DNA of 45,921 bases from positions 190,618-236,538 of the forward strand of contig NZ_QFRK01000008.1 in the NCBI RefSeq assembly GCF_003143855.1. Reading direction: 5' to 3'. A program made the translations under genes and the position numbers. This stretch comes from Streptomyces sp. NWU339. GTDB taxonomy: Bacteria > Actinomycetota > Actinomycetes > Streptomycetales > Streptomycetaceae. The first letter of the stretch is position 1, and the number at the start of each line of letters is the position of its first letter. Below are positions 8,417 to 16,116 of the stretch, one piece after another. The notes below the pieces were generated by a model. It worked only from the letters and a program-made list of their open reading frames with translations, had not been told where the DNA came from and made no database searches.

Positions 8417-8445
8417 GTCCATTGCCAAATAATTGGTTAATGGAC
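8417..8445. promoter_or_regulatory. Long operator-like palindrome before the second PEP-type gene
   Basis: Nested inverted arms: GTCCATT (8417-8423) with AATGGAC (8439-8445), and inside them CCAA (8425-8428) with TTGG (8433-8436) around ATAA. The AT-rich site lies 38 bases before the start of the 578-aa enzyme, inside an otherwise GC-rich 433-bp gap. Position and symmetry suggest a repressor or activator site overlapping the promoter. Confidence 0.5.
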
Positions 8446-8483
8446 TTTAATGTGAGACGTGCATCACACCCCGAGGAGGAGCG

Positions 8484-10220
8484 ATGGCAGACATCACGCG
8501 TCCATGGATCGTTGACTCGCCGCTGAGCGGGCGGTGGCCGGTCTACACGCGGGCGAACGTGGGAGAGGTGTCCCATTCCGCGACCACCCCATTGATGTGG
8601 AGCATGATCGGCGGCCCGCCCGCCGAGCGTGAGTGGAAGCAGGCCCTCGTCGAGTTCGGGGCGTTCGACATCAACGAGTTCCGTGAGGACCTCATCGACA
8701 TCCAGGGGATGGTCCACGGCTACATCTATCTGAACCTCTCCAACGCGCGGACCTTCGGCGCCAGGATGCCGGGAGCCAGCCCAGAGCTGATGGACCGCAC
8801 CTACCTCGGGGAGATCGAGGCTCCGCCCTACACTCCCCACCCTGACGACGACAAACCGGAGTACACCGAGCGCATCCTCGCCACCGTGCAGCGTGTGCTG
8901 AGCGAGACCTCGCGACCCGACGTCGAGGAGCACAAGCAAGTCGCCGCCAAGCTGCGGGCAGAGCGTCCCGACCTCAGCACGATGACCGACGCCGAGCTCG
9001 TCGCCCGGCAGCGGCAGATCATGGCGGGTCCGTACGCACCGATGCTCCGCACCCACCTGCGCATGGTCTACGAGGGATCCGTCGTCACGGGCGCGCTCGA
9101 CCAGGCGGTGGCCGCGCTCGGCGACCCGAGCCTGGCCATCAAGCTGATGGGTGGTCTCGGCGACATCGCCTCGGCCGCTCCCAACCAGGCCATGTGGGGC
9201 CTCAGCCGCCGCGTCAAGGGCGTCCCCGAGCTCACCGCCGAGTTCGACAAGGGCGTCGGCGGCCTCGAGGAGCGGCTCCGGGCGAGCACGAGTCCGGCGG
9301 CACGGCAGTTCATCGCCGAGTTCGACCAGTTCACCCGGGACTACGGATCGCGGTCGACCGAGGAGTGGTCCGCCGCTCCGAAGACGTGGGAGACCCATCG
9401 CCAGATCCCGTTGGGAATGATCGACCGGATGCGCCTGCAGGACGAGAGCAAGTCTCCGTCGGCGCAAGCCGCCCGCCTCCGCAGGCAGCGCGAGGAACTG
9501 ACGGCCCACGTCCGCGAGCAGTTGAAGGACGACGCTGCCGCGCTGGGTCAGCTCGAGGCCGTGCTGCGGTCGGCCGAGCTCTACTCCCGCTCCCGCGAGC
9601 AGAGCAAGACGAACACCATCCGCTGCCTCCACGAAGCCCGGCTGCCGATGTGGGAACTCGGTAGCCGCTATGTGGCCAAGGGTGTCTTCGGCCGACCCGA
9701 GGACATCACCATGCTGCTGGAGGACGAGCTGGAGAAGTTCATCAAGGACCCGCAGTCGTTCGTGCCGGTGATCGCGGAGCGGTGGGAGTGGTACGAATCC
9801 CTCTCCGAGCTGGAGCCACCGTTCTTCATCAACGGCGAGATCCCCCCGGTCACCACGTGGCCGAAGAAGAAGGACCCCGACCTCGAGCCCGCCGGCCCCG
9901 GAACGGTGCTCCAGGGCCTGGGCGCCTGCGCCGGAACCGCGACCGGAATCGCGCGGATCATCACCGATCCGGAGGACGCTCCCGATCTCGAGCCCGGAGA
10001 GATCCTCGTCGCCCCGATCACCGACCCCGGCTGGACACCGATCTTCACCTCTGCCGAAGCCGTCGTCGTCAACGTCGGGTCACCGATGAGCCACGCCGCG
10101 ATCGTGAGCCGCGAGCTCGGCATCCCGTGTGTACTCGGGGTTCGCGGTGCCACCAAGAAGATCAAGAACGGCACCGTGCTCACTGTCGATGGAGCGGCAG
10201 GCACGGTCACCATTCACTGA
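8484..10220 (+). CDS. PEP-utilising-enzyme-type phosphotransferase without ATP-grasp domain (copy 2)
   Basis: 578 aa, ATG after an excellent GAGGAGGAG box. It aligns end to end with the protein at 1951-3687 without obvious large gaps. Both keep RPW(V/I)VDSPLS, PVYTRANVGEVS, GPYAPMLR/EDYAPILR, the EARLPMWELG segment and the phosphohistidine loop. Here that loop is GSPMSHAAIVSRELGIPCVLG, with His537 again the expected phosphorylated residue. Like copy 1 it lacks an N-terminal ATP-grasp domain. In PEP synthase-type catalysis the His carries phosphate between two active sites, so a nucleotide-binding partner or direct PEP use must be assumed. It has its own promoter and a strong terminator, so it is a single-gene unit. 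Confidence 0.86.
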   Translation: MADITRPWIVDSPLSGRWPVYTRANVGEVSHSATTPLMWSMIGGPPAEREWKQALVEFGAFDINEFREDLIDIQGMVHGYIYLNLSNARTFGARMPGASPELMDRTYLGEIEAPPYTPHPDDDKPEYTERILATVQRVLSETSRPDVEEHKQVAAKLRAERPDLSTMTDAELVARQRQIMAGPYAPMLRTHLRMVYEGSVVTGALDQAVAALGDPSLAIKLMGGLGDIASAAPNQAMWGLSRRVKGVPELTAEFDKGVGGLEERLRASTSPAARQFIAEFDQFTRDYGSRSTEEWSAAPKTWETHRQIPLGMIDRMRLQDESKSPSAQAARLRRQREELTAHVREQLKDDAAALGQLEAVLRSAELYSRSREQSKTNTIRCLHEARLPMWELGSRYVAKGVFGRPEDITMLLEDELEKFIKDPQSFVPVIAERWEWYESLSELEPPFFINGEIPPVTTWPKKKDPDLEPAGPGTVLQGLGACAGTATGIARIITDPEDAPDLEPGEILVAPITDPGWTPIFTSAEAVVVNVGSPMSHAAIVSRELGIPCVLGVRGATKKIKNGTVLTVDGAAGTVTIH

Positions 10221-10227
10221 GCCGACG

Positions 10228-10268
10228 CGAACGAGGACCACACCCCGTCCGGGTGTGGTCCTCGTTCG
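10228..10268. terminator. Strong bidirectional terminator hairpin
   Basis: A perfect 18-bp stem: left arm 10228-10245 and right arm 10251-10268, with loop CGTCC. It begins 8 bases after the stop of the PEP-type gene and separates it from the convergent SDR gene, so it can serve both directions. Confidence 0.9.
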
Positions 10269-10355
10269 TTCCGCACGCCGCCCCTTCGCACGCCGCGCTC
10301 CGGGCATGACCGGAACGTCCCCTCGCACGTTGCTGTTTCCGGCCGCGACGACCCG

Positions 10356-11204
10356 TCACGCGCCGTCCGCGAGCATCTCCGGACGCGGCGTCTGCCAGGG
10401 CATCAGTGAACGGGATCCCAGCCCACCGTCGACGGGCAGGACCGTGCCCGTGATGTAGGAGGATGCCGGCGCTGCCAGGAACAGCGCGGCGTGGGCAATG
10501 TCCTCCGGCTCCCCCTCCTCGGGCGGCACGGCGCGACGCCAGGCGTCAGGGGCGTCGTCCTCGGCCGCATAGCGGCGCCGGCTGCCGTCGCCATGGTCCA
10601 CCGCGATGCTCCCGACCCGGATCGCGTTGCAGCGGATGCCCAGGTGCCCGTACCCGCTCGCGATGGACCGGGTCAGCGCCTCGAGGCCGCCCTTGCCGGC
10701 GGAGTACGCGTCGAAACCGGGCATCGCCTGAGCGGCCGCGAGCGACGAGATGTTGATGATCGCGCCGTGCCGCCGGTCCATCATCACCGGCAGCATGTAC
10801 CGGGAGGGCAGGAAAGCACTGGTCAACGTCCGATCCAGCAGCTTGCGCCAGTTCTCCAACGAGATGTGGCCGATCGGCCCGTCGGTGTCGCGGGTGTGCA
10901 GGAGGTCTGTCGGACCGGCGTTGTTGACCAGGATGGAGGGAGCACCGAAGCCGTCCACCACGGTGCGTACCAGTGCGCGCACCTCGCTCTCGTCGGTGAC
11001 ATCGGCGCGGACGAACCGCACCGACCCCCCGATCTCCTCCGCGGCCCGTACTCCGGCCTTCTCGTCACGCCCGCAGATGACCACGCGGGCGCCCCGGGCG
11101 GCGTACACCTCCGCGATCGCCCGACCGATTCCGCGAGAGCCCCCGGTCACCACGGCCACCTCGCCGTCGAGACGGAAGGGGTCCCGGATGCTGCGCTCAC
11201 TCAT
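10356..11204 (-). CDS. Short-chain dehydrogenase/reductase (SDR)
   Basis: 282 aa from ATG 11204 with AGAAGGAG upstream. The longer open frame to 11711 is a shadow of the ThuA-like gene. Classical SDR marks: TGGSRGIG (cofactor Gly motif, about residues 20-27), NNAG, INISS with the catalytic Ser, and the active-site pair in YSAGK. The substrate-side insert after VGSIAVDHGDGSRRRY is long. The Arg following the TGGS motif and the ICGRD end of strand 2 suggest NADP(H). It starts 8 bases inside the end of the ThuA-like gene, so the two are co-translated. Likely oxidises or reduces an alcohol/ketone of the degraded compound. Confidence 0.9.
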   Translation of the reverse strand: MSERSIRDPFRLDGEVAVVTGGSRGIGRAIAEVYAARGARVVICGRDEKAGVRAAEEIGGSVRFVRADVTDESEVRALVRTVVDGFGAPSILVNNAGPTDLLHTRDTDGPIGHISLENWRKLLDRTLTSAFLPSRYMLPVMMDRRHGAIINISSLAAAQAMPGFDAYSAGKGGLEALTRSIASGYGHLGIRCNAIRVGSIAVDHGDGSRRRYAAEDDAPDAWRRAVPPEEGEPEDIAHAALFLAAPASSYITGTVLPVDGGLGSRSLMPWQTPRPEMLADGA

Positions 11205-11991
11205 TCTCGCTCCTTCTGTCTGATACCCAGTGCAAGGCGTTGGCGAGGAGACGACGGAACGCCGGGTTACCGAACGCGGCAGCTCCATCACCGAACTGCA
11301 GGTACACGATCCGGCTCCGCGGGTGGTTCCGCACCCAGGCCACCACGCCCGATCCGCGGGGGTGTTCCCAGCCGTCGTTGGTGTCGCGTCGCCCGATGAC
11401 CGCGTTCCAGGTCGACCACAGCGTGCGGTCGGTGAGCTCGGCGTCGGTGACCAGCAACGGCGTGATGTCGGCGTGATGGATCTCGCTGAGGTAGAGCTCG
11501 TCGGTGATGGTGAACCCGTCTTGGAGCCCGTCGAGCACCGGATGCCCGACTGCCCCGCCGGCGGGCGTGATCCGCTGCTCCACAGCGTGACGGTAACCGG
11601 AGTCCGGATGCCGGTCGTCGCGGACGAACCTGAAGCGGCCCCCCATGATCGAGGCGTACTCCTCCCACGTCGGCCAGGCCGCGAGGGCGTGGTGTACGAA
11701 CACGAACCCATGTCCCCGCTCGATCAGGGAGGTGAAGTCGTCGCGAAAGGCCCGCGGCGGATCGAAGAGATCCGGGTGCGAGCGATCGGGCTTGAACGCG
11801 AAGCCGGGCATGTCGTACAGCAAATAGGCATCCCAGCGGTCGGGCTCCGCACCCGAGAAGTGGAGCTGAGCCGCTGGTTGCTCGACCTGTGTGCAGGCGA
11901 TGCCGGGAAGCACGTCCAGCAGTTCCGAGAAGGAGTTGCGGTCATAGCCATGGCCCTTGGTCACGGCCAGGATCTGGCGTGGGCTCCCCAT
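11197..11991 (-). CDS. ThuA-like domain protein
   Basis: 264 aa. It matches the ThuA / trehalose-utilisation-like fold (class I glutamine-amidotransferase-like flavodoxin fold): ILAVTKGHGYDRNSF at the N-terminus, WDAYLLYDMPG, HGFVFVHHALAAWPTWEEYASIMGGRF, then HPVLDGL, DELYLSEIH and a C-terminal GSGVVAWVRNHPRSRIVYLQFG. ThuA-type proteins occur beside oxidoreductases of sugar and sterol breakdown, and no reaction is firmly known. The nucleophilic Cys of true amidotransferases is not seen at the elbow, which reads VHHALAAW. It forms an overlapping pair with the SDR downstream. The start follows AAGGGG. Confidence 0.8.
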   Translation of the reverse strand: MGSPRQILAVTKGHGYDRNSFSELLDVLPGIACTQVEQPAAQLHFSGAEPDRWDAYLLYDMPGFAFKPDRSHPDLFDPPRAFRDDFTSLIERGHGFVFVHHALAAWPTWEEYASIMGGRFRFVRDDRHPDSGYRHAVEQRITPAGGAVGHPVLDGLQDGFTITDELYLSEIHHADITPLLVTDAELTDRTLWSTWNAVIGRRDTNDGWEHPRGSGVVAWVRNHPRSRIVYLQFGDGAAAFGNPAFRRLLANALHWVSDRRSENE

Positions 11992-12000
11992 CGCTTCCCC

Positions 12001-12030
12001 TTACTAAGTCTAGTTATCAATTATTGATCA
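12001..12030. promoter_or_regulatory. Promoter/operator region of ThuA-SDR pair
   Basis: AT-rich block directly upstream of the leftward start. It has a perfect palindrome, ATCAATTATTGAT (12016-12028), next to AGTCTAG (12007-12013, CTAGACT on the coding strand). TAGACT would be an acceptable -10 hexamer giving a very short leader. The CTAGA(C/G)T core recurs in other gaps of this island. Confidence 0.5.
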
Positions 12031-12207
12031 TGCGAATGCATCTGACGCAGCACCGGGCTTCCAGACAGCGGCGTCCGTTCCGCCTCGCCGCTGCCGGACG
12101 GGCGCACAGGCGGTCGGGCCGGTCTCCCTGGATCCGGCCGCTTCTGCGGCCATGCGGTCCGTGGAAGCTCACGCCAGGCAGCAGCAGCCGGGGAAGGCAC
12201 GCCGAAG

Positions 12208-12972
12208 TCAGTGCTGAACGCGGCTGAGCAAGCCGCCGTCGGCCACGAGATTGGCCCCGGTGATGAACGACGCCCGGGGACTGGCGAGGAAGGCCACCGC
12301 GTTCGCGATGTCGACGGGATCGCCGTACCGCCCGAGAGGGAGCTTGGCCTTGACCATGTCATAGGCCTCCGGGCGCCCCCGACGCACCTGGTCCCAGGCT
12401 CCGCCCTCGAACTCGATCGGCCCGGGAGAAACCGTGTTGACCCGGACACCGGCGGGCGCATAGGCCCGCGCCAAGGCGGAGGCGTGATGAAGTACGGCCG
12501 CTTTGATCGCGCCGAAGGAGGCAGGCCCTGACGGCATGTCGACATCCAGGGCGCTGGTGGAACTGATGGCCACAACGGCTCCCTGGCCCGACGCCACGAG
12601 GTGCGGCTTGGCGGCCTCCGCGAGGATGGCGAACGCCTGCAGGTCCCCCCGTGCGCTCTCGACCCAGGAGTCGTCCCCCTTCAGGCTGCCGGGCGAGGCG
12701 TTCGACACGACGACGTCCAGACCTCCCAGGGCTGCCGCGCTCGAGGCGACGAAGCCGCGCAGCGCGTCGGGGTCGGCGACGTCGACGACGTCGGCGAACA
12801 CCTGGACACCCCGTTCCTCGAGCTCGTCACGCGCTGCGGACAAGGCTCCCTCGTTCCGGGCGCACAACGCCAACGCGCACCCCTCGTCGGCGAGCACGTC
12901 GGCGATCACGCGCCCGATTCCCCGGCTGGCACCCGTGATGAGCGCTCGTCGCCCCTTGAGCCCCAAGTCCAT
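12208..12972 (-). CDS. SDR-family protein with Tyr-to-Phe change in the active site
   Basis: 254 aa, ATG after GGGGG. It has the cofactor motif TGASRGIG (residues 14-21), a strand ending in LALCARNE, a VSNAS sequence in place of NNAG, the catalytic Ser in ISSTSA, and the C-terminal LVADGG. The YxxxK pair reads FGAIK (in PASFGAIKAAVL), so the usual proton-donating Tyr is Phe while the Lys is kept. NNAG to SNAS is a second departure. Either the enzyme uses another acid, or it performs a non-redox or binding role. It is preceded by its own AT-rich promoter region and diverges from the VOC gene at 13064. Confidence 0.85.
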   Translation of the reverse strand: MDLGLKGRRALITGASRGIGRVIADVLADEGCALALCARNEGALSAARDELEERGVQVFADVVDVADPDALRGFVASSAAALGGLDVVVSNASPGSLKGDDSWVESARGDLQAFAILAEAAKPHLVASGQGAVVAISSTSALDVDMPSGPASFGAIKAAVLHHASALARAYAPAGVRVNTVSPGPIEFEGGAWDQVRRGRPEAYDMVKAKLPLGRYGDPVDIANAVAFLASPRASFITGANLVADGGLLSRVQH

Positions 12973-12984
12973 GTGCCCACCCCC

Positions 12985-13020
12985 TAAAAGTCTTATTCAC
13001 AATGATTGATTGAGCGACTA
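12985..13020. promoter_or_regulatory. AT-rich divergent control region between SDR and VOC genes
   Basis: The 91-bp gap contains TAAAAGTCTTATTCAC and the palindrome CAATGATTG (13000-13008), followed by a second ATTGA. The CAAT-N-ATTG core is the same as in the palindrome at 12016-12028, which suggests one regulator controls both sites. Confidence 0.45.
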
Positions 13021-13063
13021 TGGTGGCAGCGAACCGGACGCCGGACAACCCCTGGGAGCCGCC

Positions 13064-13471
13064 ATGCCCGCCCTGCTGGTGAAGTCCACCATCGACATCG
13101 GCATCGTGACCACGAACCAGAAGGCGATGGTGGACTTCTACGGAAACGTTCTCGGGTTCCCGGCTCTGTCCGACGTCCCAATGGACGGCTTCCTCGTCAA
13201 GCGCTTCCAAGTGGGCGACTGCGTGCTCAAGATCGTGGAGTTCGACAAGGAGCCCACCGGCCGCGCCGTGGCGGGAGGCCTTGGAGACTCCACCGGATTG
13301 CGCTACTGGACGGTGTCGGTCTCGAACCTGGAGGAGGTCCTCAGCGCGGTCCGAGCCGCCGGCCACAGGGTCGTCGACGGGCCCACCGAGGTCCGGCCCG
13401 GCGTGAGCATCTCCTTGGTGGCCGACCCCGACGGCAACCTCCTCGAGTTCGTCAACCGGCCCGCCTCCTGA
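13064..13471 (+). CDS. VOC/glyoxalase-fold protein
   Basis: 135 aa from ATG 13064 (GGAG upstream). The longer start at 13010 has no ribosome site. The fold is seen in DIGIVTTNQKAMVDFYGNVLGFP, VKRFQVGDCVLKIVEF, YWTVSVSNLEEVLSAVRAAGHRVVDGP and the C-terminal ADPDGNLLEFVNRP, where the Glu of LLEFV is the usual metal ligand. VOC enzymes include lyases, epimerases and extradiol dioxygenases; this size fits a single-module homodimer. It lies 11 bases before an LLM gene and so is probably in an operon with it. The exact reaction is unknown. Confidence 0.85.
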   Translation: MPALLVKSTIDIGIVTTNQKAMVDFYGNVLGFPALSDVPMDGFLVKRFQVGDCVLKIVEFDKEPTGRAVAGGLGDSTGLRYWTVSVSNLEEVLSAVRAAGHRVVDGPTEVRPGVSISLVADPDGNLLEFVNRPAS

Positions 13472-13482
13472 ACGGAACTCCC

Positions 13483-14385
13483 ATGACAGACGTCGGACTC
13501 GTCCTCCCCCAACTCGGCCCGGTCACCGATCGACACGTGATCAAGGACGTCGCTCAGGCCGCGGAGGACATGGGATTCGCGCACCTGTGGGTGCAGGACC
13601 ACTTCATGTACGCCCTGGATCAGGAGGGCGAGTACGGCGGCAGCGCCTCGGCACAGCCCGAGGTGTACAAGTCCGTCTATGCCCCGCTCGAGGTCTTGGC
13701 GGCGGTCGCCGCCTGGACCGAGAGGATCGGCATCGGCAGCAGCATCCTGGTCGCCGGCAACCACTGGCCGGTGCAGTTCGCCAACGAATTGGCCACCATC
13801 GACCAGCTCAGTGGAGGCCGGCTCACAGCGGTCGGCCTCGGTGTCGGCTGGTCCCACGAGGAACACCGGGCGGTCGGGGTCGACCCCAGGACACGGGGCC
13901 GCCGGATCGACGAGTTCGTCGAGGTGCTCAAGAAGTGCTGGGCGGAGGATCCGGTCAAGCACCACGGCGAGTTCTTCGACGTTCCGCGGTCGGTCATCCG
14001 GCCGAAGCCCTACCAGAAGCCGCGCCCAAGACTGATGTCGGGCATGTGGTCGGAGAAGGGCCTGCGCCGCACGGCGCTCCACTACGACCTCTGGAACCCG
14101 GGCTCGATGCCCATCGCTCAGGCCGCGGAGACCCTGGCCGGGATGAACGACATGCGTCCCGACGGCCTCGAGCCCCTGAACGTGATCTACCGCGCGGCCC
14201 TGCAGTCCACCGCGGGCAAGACACTGACCGTGGAGCAAGTCGCCGAGCGCACGGTGGAGGCGGCCGAGCAAGGCTTCGAGGCGGTCATCATCGAGACGAA
14301 CTTCTGCTCCGACATCACCTCGCGGCAGGACTGGCTCGACAAGGTCGCCGACCTGCAGCCCGTGCTGGACGCAGCCCACGCCTGA
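13483..14385 (+). CDS. LLM-class F420-dependent oxidoreductase (TIGR03619-like)
   Basis: 300 aa, ATG 13483. Motifs: VGLVLPQLGPVTDRHVIKDVAQAAEDMGFAHLWVQDHF at the N-terminus, ERIGIGSSILVAGNHWPVQFANELATIDQLSGGRLTAVGLGVGW with the family signature, and RGRRIDEFVEVLKKCWAEDP. The hallmark LSGGR-(L/I)-x-x-G-x-G is complete, so the TIM barrel and cofactor pocket are intact. It is the last catabolic gene before the mobile belt: the IS256-type element starts 48 bases after its stop. Likely a hydride-transfer or monooxygenase step on the same pathway. F420 use is inferred from subfamily. Confidence 0.85.
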   Translation: MTDVGLVLPQLGPVTDRHVIKDVAQAAEDMGFAHLWVQDHFMYALDQEGEYGGSASAQPEVYKSVYAPLEVLAAVAAWTERIGIGSSILVAGNHWPVQFANELATIDQLSGGRLTAVGLGVGWSHEEHRAVGVDPRTRGRRIDEFVEVLKKCWAEDPVKHHGEFFDVPRSVIRPKPYQKPRPRLMSGMWSEKGLRRTALHYDLWNPGSMPIAQAAETLAGMNDMRPDGLEPLNVIYRAALQSTAGKTLTVEQVAERTVEAAEQGFEAVIIETNFCSDITSRQDWLDKVADLQPVLDAAHA

Positions 14386-14449
14386 GACATGGGTTCTGGC
14401 TCAATTTCTGGATGCTGTTGGTGATCTCTAGGGGGACTGTAAATCGTTC

Positions 14450-16077
14450 GGCCCTGTCTCACTTTCGGTGGTGACGGAGAGTCGTGAGGGTCGTTGACAT
14501 TCGTGTGAAGAATGTCAACGAGCTTGTGCAGACGGTATTTTCGGGTCTGTCCCCGCTGGTCATCGAGGATGTGACCGACGAGGGCGAGCGGATCGCGGTG
14601 CGGGCACGGACTGCGCAGGACGCCGCGTTCTGCCCGGCGTGCGGGGCGCTGTCGGGACGGGTCCACGGCTATCAGCTGCGGACGGTGGCCGACGTGCCGG
14701 TTGATGACCGCCGGGTGGTGGTCCGTGTGCGGGTGCGGCGTCTGGTGTGTCCCACGCCCGGCTGCCGGCACACCTTCCGCGAGCAGGTGCCCGGGGTGCT
14801 GGAGCGCTACCAGCGACGCACGGCCCGCCTGACCGGGCAGGTCAAGGCCGTGGTCAAGGAGTTAGCGGGCCGGGCCGGGGCACGTCTGCTGGCGATACTC
14901 CAGGTGGGCCTGTCGCGTCACACGGCTCTGCGCGCCCTGTTGCGCATCCCGTTGCCCACCGGGCGGGTGCCCCGCGTGATCGGCGTCGATGACTTCGCTC
15001 TGCGCCGGCGGCACCGTTATGCCACCGTGGTGATCGACGCCGAAACGCACGAGCGGATCGACGTGCTGCCCGACCGTACCGCCGGCACGCTGGAAGCGTG
15101 GCTGCGCGAGCATCCGGGCATCGAGGTCGTGTGCCGTGACGGCTCGGCGACCTACGCCGAGGCCATCCGCCGTGCCCTGCCCCACGCGGTCCAGGTCGCT
15201 GACCGCTGGCATGTATGGCACAACCTGTGCGAAGCCGCCCTCAGCGAGGTGAAGGCACACAGCACCTGCTGGGCCGCCGTGCTGGACGCGCCCCTGTACG
15301 ACGGGCCCCGCGCGCGAACCACCCTCGAGCGCTGGCACCAGGTCCACGACCTACTCGACCAGGGCGTGGGCCTGCTCGAGTGCGCCCGCCGGCTTCAACT
15401 GGCCCTGAACACCGTCAAACGCTACGCCCGAGCCGACCGGCCCGAACGGATGCTTCGCGTCCCCAAGTACCGCGCCAGCCTTGTCGACCCCTACCGTGAG
15501 CACCTGCGTAAACGACGGGCGGAGCACCCCGCCGTCCCCGTCCAGCACCTCTTCGAAGAGATCAAGGCCCTCGGCTTCACGGGCTGCTTGAACCTCCTGC
15601 ACAAGTACATCAACCAAGGCCGCGCAGACGCCGACCGCAGCCACATCTCCCCACGTCGGCTCGCCCGGATGCTGCTCACCCGGCCCAGCAACCTCAAAAA
15701 CGAACATCACGACCTCCTGGACCGGCTCACTGGCGCCTGCCCCGAGATGACCCAACTGACCACCAGCATCAGGGACTTCGCCGAACTCCTGACGCCCTGC
15801 CCAGAAAATGCCGACAGGCTCTCGGACTGGATCGCACAGGCCCGCGCAGTCGATCTGCCCCACCTGCACGCCTTCACCCGGGGCCTGGAACGGGACCGCG
15901 ACGCCGTGATCGCCGCACTCACGCTTCCGTACAGCAACGGCCCCACCGAGGGCGTCAACACCAAGACCAAGCGGATCGCGCGCCAGATGCACGGACGAGC
16001 AGGCTTCACCCTTCTTCGCCACCGCATCCTCCTCGGATAACGACACGCTCCGTCACCACCGAAAGTGAGACAGGGCC
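14450..16077 (+). mobile_element. Complete ISL3-family insertion sequence
   Basis: 1,628 bp. Perfect 30-bp inverted repeats beginning GGCCCTGTCTCACTTTCGG (14450-14479 and, inverted, 16048-16077). An 8-bp target duplication, AATCGTTC, lies at 14442-14449 and 16078-16085. Everything needed for a mobile copy is intact, so the insertion is recent. It sits inside the left inverted repeat of the IS256-type element. Confidence 0.97.
14484..16040 (+). CDS. ISL3-family transposase
   Basis: 518 aa as drawn from GTG 14484; a start a few codons later is possible because a hairpin covers 14492-14520. An N-terminal zinc-binding region has CPACG (about residues 48-52) and a second Cys pair in LVCPTPGCRHTF. 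A helix-turn-helix-like stretch follows. The DDE domain opens with RVIGVDDFALRRRHRYATVVID, VVCRDGSATYAEAIRRALPHAVQVADRWHVWHNL carries the second Asp, and the last acidic residue is in YSNGPTEGVNTKTKRI. Length and motifs are complete, so it should be active. It belongs to the same family as the fragment at 22878-23395 but is not its source. Confidence 0.95.
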   Translation: MRVVDIRVKNVNELVQTVFSGLSPLVIEDVTDEGERIAVRARTAQDAAFCPACGALSGRVHGYQLRTVADVPVDDRRVVVRVRVRRLVCPTPGCRHTFREQVPGVLERYQRRTARLTGQVKAVVKELAGRAGARLLAILQVGLSRHTALRALLRIPLPTGRVPRVIGVDDFALRRRHRYATVVIDAETHERIDVLPDRTAGTLEAWLREHPGIEVVCRDGSATYAEAIRRALPHAVQVADRWHVWHNLCEAALSEVKAHSTCWAAVLDAPLYDGPRARTTLERWHQVHDLLDQGVGLLECARRLQLALNTVKRYARADRPERMLRVPKYRASLVDPYREHLRKRRAEHPAVPVQHLFEEIKALGFTGCLNLLHKYINQGRADADRSHISPRRLARMLLTRPSNLKNEHHDLLDRLTGACPEMTQLTTSIRDFAELLTPCPENADRLSDWIAQARAVDLPHLHAFTRGLERDRDAVIAALTLPYSNGPTEGVNTKTKRIARQMHGRAGFTLLRHRILLG

Positions 16078-16116
16078 AATCGTTCGGTGTAACTCCTGAT
16101 CAAGGAAGATGCCCCG

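Noticed and set aside
8025..9632. 535-codon minus-strand open frame
   Set aside because: It is antisense to the PEP-type enzyme, has no family motifs and is Arg/Gly/Leu-rich as expected for a GC-rich shadow.
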